Source: Paucibacter sp. Y2R2-4 (lineage in GTDB: Bacteria > Pseudomonadota > Gammaproteobacteria > Burkholderiales > Burkholderiaceae_C). Taken from it: a DNA stretch of 64,000 nucleotides. Each line of letters begins with the position of its first letter. Positions within the stretch are counted from its first letter, which is position 1. The stretch covers positions 992,001-1,056,000 of the forward strand of contig NZ_JAJIRO010000001.1 in NCBI RefSeq assembly GCF_025717535.1, written 5' to 3'. Positions 16,540-24,699 of the stretch are shown piece after piece. Under the pieces are notes generated by a model. It did no database searches, was not told where the DNA came from, and saw only the letters and a list, made by a program, of their open reading frames with translations. The position numbers and the translations under genes were made by a program.

Positions 16540-16903
16540 CGATGTGTCCCCTGAGAAGATCCGCAAAGCGAATCCGATTCACCCAGGTCGCCACAGGTCA
16601 AGAGGTCTGCTGCACCGTCAAATCCACCGTCCACACCGCGTCAGGCATCACCCGCAGGCCCGCAGTTCACCCGGTCTCGGCGCGTGCATCCCATCGCGAC
16701 AAGCCGCGACCACGCAGGCCGGGCAGGAGGTCATGCGCAGAGCCTTCGAGCCCTGCTGTTCGCCTCGCCTTTCTACCGGCACCTGTGGGCTATCGGATGC
16801 GCACTAACAGCCTTGAATGTGCAAATTCACCTTCGAGCCCTCTTTGAACTCAGCGGCCGGGCCAGCGCCGAAGCCACGACCAGACTCTCAGGTGCTCAGG
16901 TGC
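16540..16903. other. 364-bp intergenic region upstream of the chemoreceptor
   Basis: No credible gene was found between the end of mrp and the start of the chemoreceptor. The region holds a FliA-like promoter candidate (16790-16816, minus) and the triple 8-bp repeat at its right edge. Short open frames here have no ribosome binding site and no recognisable product. Confidence 0.6.
16790..16816 (-). promoter_or_regulatory. Candidate FliA (sigma-28) promoter for the chemoreceptor
   Basis: On the minus strand TCAAGGCT is followed after 11 bases by TCCGATAG. The enterobacterial sigma-28 consensus is TAAAGTTT-N11-GCCGATAA, so the spacing is exact and the -10 differs at its first and last bases. 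It lies about 250 bp before the ATG, which would give an unusually long leader. Moderate to low confidence. Confidence 0.35.
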
Positions 16904-16911
16904 TCAGGTGC
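16888..16911. repeat. Three tandem copies of an 8-bp unit at the mrp stop codon
   Basis: TCAGGTGC occurs three times head to tail (16888, 16896, 16904). On the minus strand each copy contains TGA; the first one met by the ribosome, at 16906-16904, ends mrp. Likely a slippage-prone microrepeat. Confidence 0.8.
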
Positions 16912-17998
16912 TCTTGGAGATCGAGATATTGGGGAACTTGGACGAATAGTCCTTGGACTGAGCCGCAATCTTGACCGCCACTTGGCGGGCCAGGGCCTTG
17001 TAGAGGGCCGCCACTTCGCCATCGGGGTCGGCCACCACGGTCGGCTGGCCGGCGTCGGCCTGAACGCGGATCGACATGGCCAAGGGCAAGGCACCCAGGT
17101 AGTCGACACCATAGGCCTCGGCCATCTTGCGCCCGCCATCGGCGCCGAAAATATGTTCGGCGTGGCCGCAATTGGTGCAAATGTGCACGGCCATGTTCTC
17201 CACCAGGCCCAAGATCGGCACGCCGACCTTTTCAAACATCTTCAAGCCCTTCTTGGCATCGATCAGGGCGATGTCTTGCGGGGTGGTGACGATCACCGCG
17301 CCGGTCACCGGCACCCGCTGCGACAGGGTCAGCTGAATGTCCCCGGTGCCGGGCGGCATATCGACCACCAAATAGTCGAGGTCTTGCCAGCGGGTTTGGC
17401 GCAGCAATTGCTCCAGCGCCTGGGTGGCCATGGGGCCGCGCCAGATCATGGCTTGGTCGTCTTCCACCAAGAAGCCGATCGACATGATCTGCAGGCCGTA
17501 GCCCACCATCGGTTCCATCAGCTTGCCGTCTTCGCTCTCGGGGCGGCCGCTGACGCCCAGCATCATGGGCTGGCTGGGGCCATAAATATCGGCATCCAAC
17601 ACACCAACGCGTGCGCCTTCGGCGGCCAGCGCCAGCGCCAAATTGGCCGCCGTCGTACTCTTGCCCACACCGCCCTTGCCCGAAGCTACGGCGATGATGT
17701 TCTTCACCCCAGGCAGCAACTGCACACCGCGCTGCACCGCATGGGCGACGATTTTGCTTTGGATGTTGACGCTGACATTGCTCACGCCTTCGACACTGCG
17801 CGCCGCCGCCACCAAAGCGCGCCGCAACTCGGCCTGCTGGCTGGCGCCAGGGTAAGGCAACTCGATATCAAAGGACACATCGCCACCATCCAGACGCAGA
17901 TTCTTCAGCTGCTTGGCGCTGACGAAGTCCTGCGCGGTGTTCGGGTCGACGACGGTTTGCAGCGCTTGCAGCAGCGCGGATTCTTGGATGGCAGGCAT
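16904..17998 (-). CDS. apbC: Iron-sulfur cluster carrier protein Mrp/ApbC
   Basis: A P-loop NTPase that binds and transfers Fe-S clusters to apo-proteins in the cytoplasm. The 364-residue protein starts with a MIP18/DUF59-like domain (residues 1-90). The deviant Walker A A-S-G-K-G-G-V-G-K-S-T follows at 106-115, then D-A-D-I-Y-G-P-S-Q-P, D-M-P-P-G-T-G-D, and the cluster-binding C-T-N-C motif near residue 275. All are canonical for Mrp. The start is the ATG at 17998. The neighbouring Fe-S-rich fdh cluster makes it a useful partner, but Mrp is a housekeeping gene and the linkage may be chance. Confidence 0.94.
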   Translation of the reverse strand: MPAIQESALLQALQTVVDPNTAQDFVSAKQLKNLRLDGGDVSFDIELPYPGASQQAELRRALVAAARSVEGVSNVSVNIQSKIVAHAVQRGVQLLPGVKNIIAVASGKGGVGKSTTAANLALALAAEGARVGVLDADIYGPSQPMMLGVSGRPESEDGKLMEPMVGYGLQIMSIGFLVEDDQAMIWRGPMATQALEQLLRQTRWQDLDYLVVDMPPGTGDIQLTLSQRVPVTGAVIVTTPQDIALIDAKKGLKMFEKVGVPILGLVENMAVHICTNCGHAEHIFGADGGRKMAEAYGVDYLGALPLAMSIRVQADAGQPTVVADPDGEVAALYKALARQVAVKIAAQSKDYSSKFPNISISKST

Positions 17999-18131
17999 GA
18001 GGCAATCGTGGTGAACAAAGGCCGAGGCCCAAACAGGCCCGGTGATGGCCGCGAAGTCTAGCCCAGCGCCCTTACCCTCACAGCGCCGACGTCTACTTCA
18101 GCAAGCCTCAGCCCACCCTTTCGCGCAGATC

Positions 18132-19823
18132 TCAGAGCGGGCAGGCACTCGGATTCTTGGCCTCCAAGATCGCCCACTGCACCTCCAGCTTGGGCGCATT
18201 GCCGCGTCGGGACCACGGCAGGCTCAAGGTGCCGGTAGACGAGGCTTGCTCCAGCAAGGCCGCCACACGCGGATCCAGCGGATTGGCCATATCGCGCCGA
18301 TCGATCACCAGCAAGGCACCGCAGTCGCTCACCATATGAGGTTTGATCCAGGGTGACTTTTGCGGGTCAGCGTCAATGAACACCATGGGCTGCGTCTTGC
18401 TGCGCACCGAGACATTGCCGGCCAGCCAGGTTTCGCCAATCACCACGCGCAAGGGGGTGCGCGCATGCTCTTTCCAAACCACGTCGAGCTTGCGCGCCAG
18501 ACGCGCCGCAGGGAAATTGGAACGCGCGGCATGGCCGATGCGGTCAGCGCCCCAGGCACCGCCAATCACCATGCCCAGCGCCAGCAGCAACTCCATGCCC
18601 ACGCACACCCACAAGGCTTTGCGCACCAGCTGATCGGTAGCCGACTGGCGGCGCAGCACATAAAGCGCCAGCACACCGGCCATCACAAAAAAGGTGGCCG
18701 CCCAGGCGGAACCCAAACGAACCCCGGCCACACCGACGAGCGAGGTCAGCACCACCGGCCCAAGCGTCATAAACAGCACAAAAGTCCACTCCGACTTTGG
18801 CTCAGCGGCCACAGTCTGGGCTGGCGCCTCAGCTGCAGTGGTCTTGGCGCCCCGTTTGAGCCAGGCCATCAACAAGCCCAGCCCAATCAGCAAGGGCAAG
18901 ACCCGACCCAGCTGAATCACCAGGAACTTGAACAAGCGGCCCCAGTGATCGATGTCGTCCGCATCGTTTTGCCCGTGAACCGCGCGGTCAGCATAGGCCA
19001 GACCGGGCGAGCCATCGCGCAGCAACCAGTCAATATGCGGCAGCATCAAGGCCGCACAAACCAACAGCGCCAGCCCAACGCCGGCCCAGGCGCGCCAGCT
19101 GCGCATGCGATGGTCTTGCAGCATCCAGGCGCCAATGACGGCCAACCAGATCAAGGCGCTGTACTTGGACAACAGGCATAAAGCAGCAGCGGCACCGACA
19201 AGAATCCAGCGGCCCAGTTGCTCCATTTGACTGACCTGACCGGCCTGCCCCTGCGAGCGCACCGCCAACAAACTCAGCCACAACAAGAGCCCCACTGGCA
19301 TCAGCTGGATGGTGTTGTGGTTGGCCATGATGCCGTGCACGCCGTGATAGATCAGCAAGCTGCTAAGCGCCACCGACACAAAGGCACGCGCCGGCGTGGT
19401 GACCAGCAAGGCAATGCGCCAAATGAAGAGCTGCATCAGGACCACGCTGAGTTGGGCGGCAAAAAAGGTCACCCACATCGAGCGACCTAGCAAGCTGGTC
19501 CAGCCATAAACCCACCAAGTCGGGAACGGTGGATGTTTGTAATAGCCCCATTCCAGCGACTGCTGCCAAACCAGTTGCTCGACGTTGTCCCAGGGCGGCG
19601 CGCGGTGGCTCAAAGAGGCCAGCACCGTCCACATGAGCAGATGAAATGCCATAAAGCCCCAGGTGAGCCAGGCCATGTGCTGGGCATTGGCGGCATCCAG
19701 GCCAAAGGGCAAAACCTGCTTCGCCGAAGGGCCCGAGGTGGGCGATGCTGAGTCAATTGGGCCCGCAGGCTGCAGCCCACGCGGCAATTCAAGACCTGGC
19801 ATGGCAGGTCGATTCGTCCACAT
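18132..19823 (-). CDS. Membrane glycosyltransferase of the ArnT/PMT (GT39-like) type
   Basis: A 563-residue multi-pass membrane protein that should transfer a sugar from a polyprenyl-phosphate donor on the periplasmic side. The first periplasmic loop has the PMT/ArnT-type acidic motif P-P-W-D-N-V-E followed by E-W-G-Y-Y-K-H-P-P-F-P-T-W. About 10-12 membrane helices follow, then a soluble C-terminal domain of about 130 residues. The ATG at 19823 is chosen because GAGG lies nine bases before it; an ATG at 19850 has no such site. Acceptor and sugar cannot be determined. It stands alone on the minus strand. Confidence 0.82.
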   Translation of the reverse strand: MWTNRPAMPGLELPRGLQPAGPIDSASPTSGPSAKQVLPFGLDAANAQHMAWLTWGFMAFHLLMWTVLASLSHRAPPWDNVEQLVWQQSLEWGYYKHPPFPTWWVYGWTSLLGRSMWVTFFAAQLSVVLMQLFIWRIALLVTTPARAFVSVALSSLLIYHGVHGIMANHNTIQLMPVGLLLWLSLLAVRSQGQAGQVSQMEQLGRWILVGAAAALCLLSKYSALIWLAVIGAWMLQDHRMRSWRAWAGVGLALLVCAALMLPHIDWLLRDGSPGLAYADRAVHGQNDADDIDHWGRLFKFLVIQLGRVLPLLIGLGLLMAWLKRGAKTTAAEAPAQTVAAEPKSEWTFVLFMTLGPVVLTSLVGVAGVRLGSAWAATFFVMAGVLALYVLRRQSATDQLVRKALWVCVGMELLLALGMVIGGAWGADRIGHAARSNFPAARLARKLDVVWKEHARTPLRVVIGETWLAGNVSVRSKTQPMVFIDADPQKSPWIKPHMVSDCGALLVIDRRDMANPLDPRVAALLEQASSTGTLSLPWSRRGNAPKLEVQWAILEAKNPSACPL

Positions 19824-20054
19824 TGAAATATCCCTCGCAAGGCCTCCCAAGGCCCGATGGGACTACTCGGGCCCACCACCGCGTGGAGCCCCAAAGGCCC
19901 CACTTCGCCCGGTTGCGACGCCCCAAAACCAAGCGATGGAGGGATGATGCGCACCGGCTGCTTTACTCGGGCGCAATCATAAAACTACAAATATTTACAA
20001 ACCATCACCCCTTCGAGTGGGGTCGGGCTCGAAATTGAGCAGTTTTTGTGGCGC

Positions 20055-22550
20055 TCAGGCCGATTGTTTGAAGGCCATCACGGCCTGGTTGCGCAAGGTA
20101 CGCAGCAGCGACAACTCTTTTTCGCCGAGATCCATGCCTCCCGGCTGCGATTTGTCGGCGTAGATCAAGGCGAAAGGCAGGCCTTTCATCAACATCGGCA
20201 AGAGCAAGAAGCTCGGTGCCCGCACACCACCTTGGTACCAAGTGGGCAGGCGTTCGGCGATATTGGCTGCCGAAGCATCGGTGATCAAGGTGTCGGCACC
20301 TTTCTGGCAAACGGCAGCGAACAAATCGGCTTGGCCGTTGGCGGGCACGCGCAAGGGCACTTTGAAATACGGCACGATCTGCTCCACCCCCTCGCCCAGG
20401 CCAAAGCGGCCCGTCAAGCACTCGGTCTTGGGATCGCGCAGGCAAAACACCACTCGGCGAAAGCCGAGCGCCCGAAATATCGTCTCCAAAATCATGCGCA
20501 GCACTTCATTGAGCTTGAAGGTCTCCACCATCGCATTGGTGATGTCCTGGATGCCAGCCGCCATCATCTCCACCGCTTGCTCGCGCGTCAGCTGCTGGCC
20601 GCTCAAACCCAGCGTCGGCTCCAGGACCTGGGTGGCCTGCAGTTCATGTGGCGTCAAAGAATCGCTCAGAGAAGGCGTCAAGGGCGCCAGCAGCCGCTGC
20701 GCCGGCGAACTTTTCGGCGGCCGAATCCCCATGGCATCGGCCACCTGCGCCAAACGCTGGCGGGCCTGGTCGGCCGCCACATCGAAGTGTTCCGCCGTCA
20801 CGCCCAGCACCCGGGCATAACGTTGAGCCATGGCTTTCATGCGGCCATGAGCCTCGGCCGGGTCGGTGCGCAAAATCACATCGGCCACGTCATTGGCGGC
20901 GTGAGCCAGCCAACGTTGCCGCTCGGTCGGGCTCTCGACCAATCGTGTCGGGGGGTCGCCGCTGGGGCGGCGCATGCTTTGCTGCAGACTTTCGGGCAGC
21001 CCCCAATGGCGTGCAACGCCCAGGCCCAGCTGTTCATAGCTCATACCCAAAACCTGGGTGGAGGCGACGGTCTCGCTGACCGGAGCCTTGTGAGTCGTGG
21101 ATCCCGCTGGCGCCTGAGGGTCTCGCTCGGCCCGCGTTATGCGGCGGACCTGCTGCGCCTCCTCTGGGAAGTAAAACTCACACAAAACACGCCCCAAATG
21201 ATGCAGCATGGCGCAAAGAAAGGCCTCTTCACTTTCGCGCGGATTCAGGCACAACTCGCGTGCCAAAGACGCGGCCATCAAAGAGCGCAGGAACTCATCT
21301 CGCAGTTGCTGCGCATGGGCTTTGTTTTCCATGCGCTCCAGCAAGATCAAGGACAAGGCTAGATTGCGTATGCCGGCGAAACCGACCAAGGCCACCGCAC
21401 GGGACACAGTGCTGATGCTGCCGCCGCCGGCATGGCTGTATTGCACGGTATTGACCAGGCGCAGTAGTTTTTGAGTCAGCGCCACGTCTTTCAAAATTTC
21501 GTTGGACAGGCTGGCCAGACTGCCGTTCTCTGAGGCCGTCAGGTTCTGGATGCGGTTGATCGCATCGGACATGGCCGGGAAGTCGCTCTTGTGCCGCATG
21601 CGCCGCAGCAAAAACTCCAAGGCCACGCCGTCGCCGCCCTCTTCCGATTCCTGTTGCTCCGGATGTAGCCACCTGGACAAAGCCTCATGCATGGATTGGG
21701 CACTGGGCCAGCGCCGCTCGGGCTCGCGCGCCAGGCCGCGCTGCACGATGGCACGCAGGGCATCGTCGACATCCGGGCCCAAGGCAGACGGCATGATGAG
21801 GTCCTGGCTCTTCACTTTCTGCACCGCGGCCCAGGGATCGGGGTCGTAATTCAGGCGTTGGCCACTCAGCAACTCGGCCAGCACCACAGAAGCCGCGAAT
21901 ACGTCCATTTGCGCGCTGGGCGGAGCGCCGGCGGCCACCTCGGGCGACAAGTAGCCGGGCGTGCCGACGATGCGCTGCGAAGTGGCCGCAGCCGCCGAGC
22001 CCGGCGACGATGCGTTCCTGTCCAAACGCGCGGCAATGCCGAAGTCCATGACACGCGCCAGACCACGGCCATCCAACAAGATATTGCTCGGCTTCAGGTC
22101 ACGGTGCACCACACCGGCCAGATGCGCAGCCTGCAGACCGTCCAGCACTCCCAGCATCAGCTCCACTGCCGCGCGCGCATCCATGGCAGCATCAGCGCTG
22201 CTGGAGCGCCACGCACGCATGCGATCGGCCAAGGTGCCGCCCGGCACATATTCAAACACCAAGTAAAACTGGCCCGCCTGACTGTCGGCCTCAAAGACCG
22301 GCACGATATTGGGATGATGAAGTCGGCTGACGGCACGGGCCTCGTGCAGCCATTCATCGACGCTGAGCGGGTCGGCTCCCGGCTTCAAGACCTTCAGGGC
22401 CACATCGCGGTCCAGACGCGGATCGTGAGCCAACCAAACGGTGGCTTGGGCGCCCTCGCCCAATTTCTTCAGCAAACGAAAACGGCCCAGCTCCGGCAAG
22501 GAAGCCAGCGGCATCAAACCGGAAGGGGTGGACCAATCGTCAGAGGGCAT
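20055..22550 (-). CDS. Serine/threonine kinase-HDOD-GAF signalling protein
   Basis: An 831-residue cytoplasmic three-domain protein. Residues 20-295 form a Hanks-type kinase with all key residues: glycine loop G-E-G (31-33), K53 in V-A-L-K, catalytic H-R-D-L-K-P-S-N (D151, N156), D-F-G (D169), and G-T-P-G-Y-L-S-P-E. Residues about 310-560 form an HDOD domain (N-E-I-L-K-D-V-A-L-T-Q-K-L-L-R-L-V-N, and A-V-A-L-V-G-F-A-G-I-R), a metal-site-poor relative of HD hydrolases used in signalling. The C-terminal 170 residues look like a GAF domain. The start is the ATG at 22550; a TTG at 22571 is possible. A paralogous pseudokinase-HDOD gene lies directly upstream (68-bp gap), suggesting co-expression and a kinase/pseudokinase pair. 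Signal and targets are unknown. Confidence 0.88.
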   Translation of the reverse strand: MPSDDWSTPSGLMPLASLPELGRFRLLKKLGEGAQATVWLAHDPRLDRDVALKVLKPGADPLSVDEWLHEARAVSRLHHPNIVPVFEADSQAGQFYLVFEYVPGGTLADRMRAWRSSSADAAMDARAAVELMLGVLDGLQAAHLAGVVHRDLKPSNILLDGRGLARVMDFGIAARLDRNASSPGSAAAATSQRIVGTPGYLSPEVAAGAPPSAQMDVFAASVVLAELLSGQRLNYDPDPWAAVQKVKSQDLIMPSALGPDVDDALRAIVQRGLAREPERRWPSAQSMHEALSRWLHPEQQESEEGGDGVALEFLLRRMRHKSDFPAMSDAINRIQNLTASENGSLASLSNEILKDVALTQKLLRLVNTVQYSHAGGGSISTVSRAVALVGFAGIRNLALSLILLERMENKAHAQQLRDEFLRSLMAASLARELCLNPRESEEAFLCAMLHHLGRVLCEFYFPEEAQQVRRITRAERDPQAPAGSTTHKAPVSETVASTQVLGMSYEQLGLGVARHWGLPESLQQSMRRPSGDPPTRLVESPTERQRWLAHAANDVADVILRTDPAEAHGRMKAMAQRYARVLGVTAEHFDVAADQARQRLAQVADAMGIRPPKSSPAQRLLAPLTPSLSDSLTPHELQATQVLEPTLGLSGQQLTREQAVEMMAAGIQDITNAMVETFKLNEVLRMILETIFRALGFRRVVFCLRDPKTECLTGRFGLGEGVEQIVPYFKVPLRVPANGQADLFAAVCQKGADTLITDASAANIAERLPTWYQGGVRAPSFLLLPMLMKGLPFALIYADKSQPGGMDLGEKELSLLRTLRNQAVMAFKQSA

Positions 22551-22618
22551 CAAGGCTTGGCTTCGCGTCAAGGCAAAAGGTGTCGAATCCGTCGTATCGC
22601 GTCAAGCCGCCCACCCCA

Positions 22619-24490
22619 TCAAGAGGGGCGTTCTCCCGACTTGGCCGCTAAGCGAGCCCGCAAGGACGAGGGCTTGGGCTCCACCGCATCCAGCGGCCCA
22701 TGCGCAGACAGCTGAGCAAACGAGGAATTGGCCGTCTCGGGGCCGGCACCGGGGTTTTCCGGATTCATGGCTTGGTGCACTTCGCGCAAGCCAAGCCCCA
22801 AAGTGCGCGCATAGCGGCGAGTGGCCAGTTCAATGCCGGCTTGGCGCTTGGCCTCGGGCAGCATCAAGGCGTCCACCAACTCATTGGCCAAGCTGCAGGT
22901 CAGGCGTAGCAAATCAGCCTCGCTGTCGGCGGCGCGCAGCGCCGCTGTGGGCGCTTGCCGACGAATCATGTGAAGCAACTCTTCGCCCAGACTCCAATGC
23001 TTGGCAACAGCAGCGCCAAGGGATTCCAGATCACAGCCCAGCACCGCAAATGCGGCGGCCTGCTCGCTCATGCCTTGCGGATGCGGCTGGTCTGAGGTGG
23101 GCTCAGGCGGCTGCATCAATTGGCGAATCTGCTGCGCGTCATCGGGGAAGTGGTATTGCAAGAGCAGCCGACCCAGGTTTTGCATCACCGTGATCAGGTA
23201 GACCACCTCGGCGTCATAGCCGGCTGGGCGCAGCGCCTGCGCGATCTGGCCGGCGCGCTGCACCCGCTTCATCAGGCTTTGCAACATGGCCGCCTGCACC
23301 TCATTGAGCGGCCCCGGCCAAGGCTTCAAGGCCCGCGCCGCTTGCTGCACCCCTTCCAGGCCCAGCATGGCAATGGCGCGGCGCATATTCAAGACGGTAC
23401 CGTCCACCGCCGCGCCGCTTTGCTTCAGCGAGTTATTGACCCGTCGCAACAGCTCCAAGCTCAGCGCCATGTCTTGCAAGACCAAGCCGGACAAAGCGCT
23501 GGTGTGCTGCCGCTCCATGGCGGAGGACTGACCCACCCGCTGCAAAGCTGTCGAAGTGCTGGGCAGATGACCAATCCGCTGCAGCTTGTCCATCAATAAG
23601 ACAATGGGCCCATCTTCCGCATGTGCGGCCGCGGTGCGCCAGCCATCGAGGGCACGTAAAAAACTGCGAGCGATGTGATAGCGCTGCTTGGCCTGCCGGT
23701 CGGTGGCGCGATTGCAAATGGCACGCAGCGGCTCAGGGATGGGGTGCGGCGTCTCCCAACCCATGCGCACCAATTCATGGCCAATGGGCTGCATCTGCTG
23801 CACCACCGTCTGCAGATCGTTTTGTTCCAGCACCGGGCGGCCGCTGAGGATGCGATGCAGCATCAGGCCAACGCACAAAATGTCTTCGGCTGCGGCTTCG
23901 CGCACGGCACGGCGGGTGACCGAGTTGTAGTCAACATGGGCCGGAAACACCTCTTGCGCCACCTCAAGGCCGATGACTCGAACCTGATTGCTGGGGCTGA
24001 TGATCAGGGTGGCGCATTGCACATCGCGATGCACATGGCCGGCCTCATGTGCAAAAGCCAGCCCTTCCAGGTATTGGCAGACCCATTCGGCAGCGTCCAC
24101 AGGCAAAGGTGAGGCCTGGCGCGCCAAACGCTCATCCAAGGTTTCGCCCAGCGCCCGGTCATAGGCGATAAAGGGCCATTGCTCGACTTGGCCGATCTCC
24201 ACCACATGGGCCAGATTCGGGTGCTGCACTCGCGAGGCCGCATTCGCCATCTTGAGCCAATGCTCGGTGGCTGAGGGACTGTTGGGCGCCACACGTGGCA
24301 GACACAACATCAACTCTTGCCCCAAGCGCGGGTCAAACACCAGCCAACACATGCTGCGCGTGCTCTTGTTGAGCAGCGCACGCAACTCGAATCGCCCGAA
24401 CCGGCGCATCGGCGCCGCTGGAGCGGCAGCCTTGCCTGCTTGGGCGGGAGGTGGGGCGGCAGAAGATGAAGAGGCGTCGGACACGGGCAT
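22619..24490 (-). CDS. Pseudokinase-HDOD protein, degenerate paralogue of the downstream kinase
   Basis: A 623-residue cytoplasmic protein with the same kinase-HDOD order as the gene after it but without the GAF domain. The kinase fold is traceable (about residues 30-290). The glycine loop is lost (L-L-N-K-S-T-R-S-M), the ATP-binding Lys is Cys (C63), the catalytic-loop Asn is Thr (T161 in H-R-D-V-Q-C-A-T), and the DFG Asp is Gly (G174 in V-I-G-L-E-V). Four independent key sites are lost, so it should not phosphorylate. The HDOD part (D-M-A-L-S-L-E-L-L-R-R-V-N-N and A-I-A-M-L-G-L-E-G-V-Q) is well preserved. The ATG at 24490 has GAGG six bases before it. A regulatory partner role is inference. 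Confidence 0.86.
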   Translation of the reverse strand: MPVSDASSSSAAPPPAQAGKAAAPAAPMRRFGRFELRALLNKSTRSMCWLVFDPRLGQELMLCLPRVAPNSPSATEHWLKMANAASRVQHPNLAHVVEIGQVEQWPFIAYDRALGETLDERLARQASPLPVDAAEWVCQYLEGLAFAHEAGHVHRDVQCATLIISPSNQVRVIGLEVAQEVFPAHVDYNSVTRRAVREAAAEDILCVGLMLHRILSGRPVLEQNDLQTVVQQMQPIGHELVRMGWETPHPIPEPLRAICNRATDRQAKQRYHIARSFLRALDGWRTAAAHAEDGPIVLLMDKLQRIGHLPSTSTALQRVGQSSAMERQHTSALSGLVLQDMALSLELLRRVNNSLKQSGAAVDGTVLNMRRAIAMLGLEGVQQAARALKPWPGPLNEVQAAMLQSLMKRVQRAGQIAQALRPAGYDAEVVYLITVMQNLGRLLLQYHFPDDAQQIRQLMQPPEPTSDQPHPQGMSEQAAAFAVLGCDLESLGAAVAKHWSLGEELLHMIRRQAPTAALRAADSEADLLRLTCSLANELVDALMLPEAKRQAGIELATRRYARTLGLGLREVHQAMNPENPGAGPETANSSFAQLSAHGPLDAVEPKPSSLRARLAAKSGERPS

Positions 24491-24699
24491 GGCTGGCCTC
24501 AAGAGCCAGGGTCTGGGTTTATCCCTATTTGACCCAAACATCAGCCCAGGCGATAGAGGGAGCTAGACGGCTTTCACCCGGCTTATCCCTACTGCCAGCA
24601 TGCAGACTACGAATTTCAGCAAGTTTTGCAGGTCCTGCCCCTCAACAGACTAGGCCAAGGGCTCCGCCAAGGTCCGCCTCAATCCGCCCAGACCCTCGA

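Noticed and set aside
24519-24591. Two copies of TTATCCCTA upstream of the pseudokinase gene
   Set aside because: Nine-base repeats 64 bp apart with no clear symmetry or promoter role; one copy falls in the pseudokinase leader. Too little to call.
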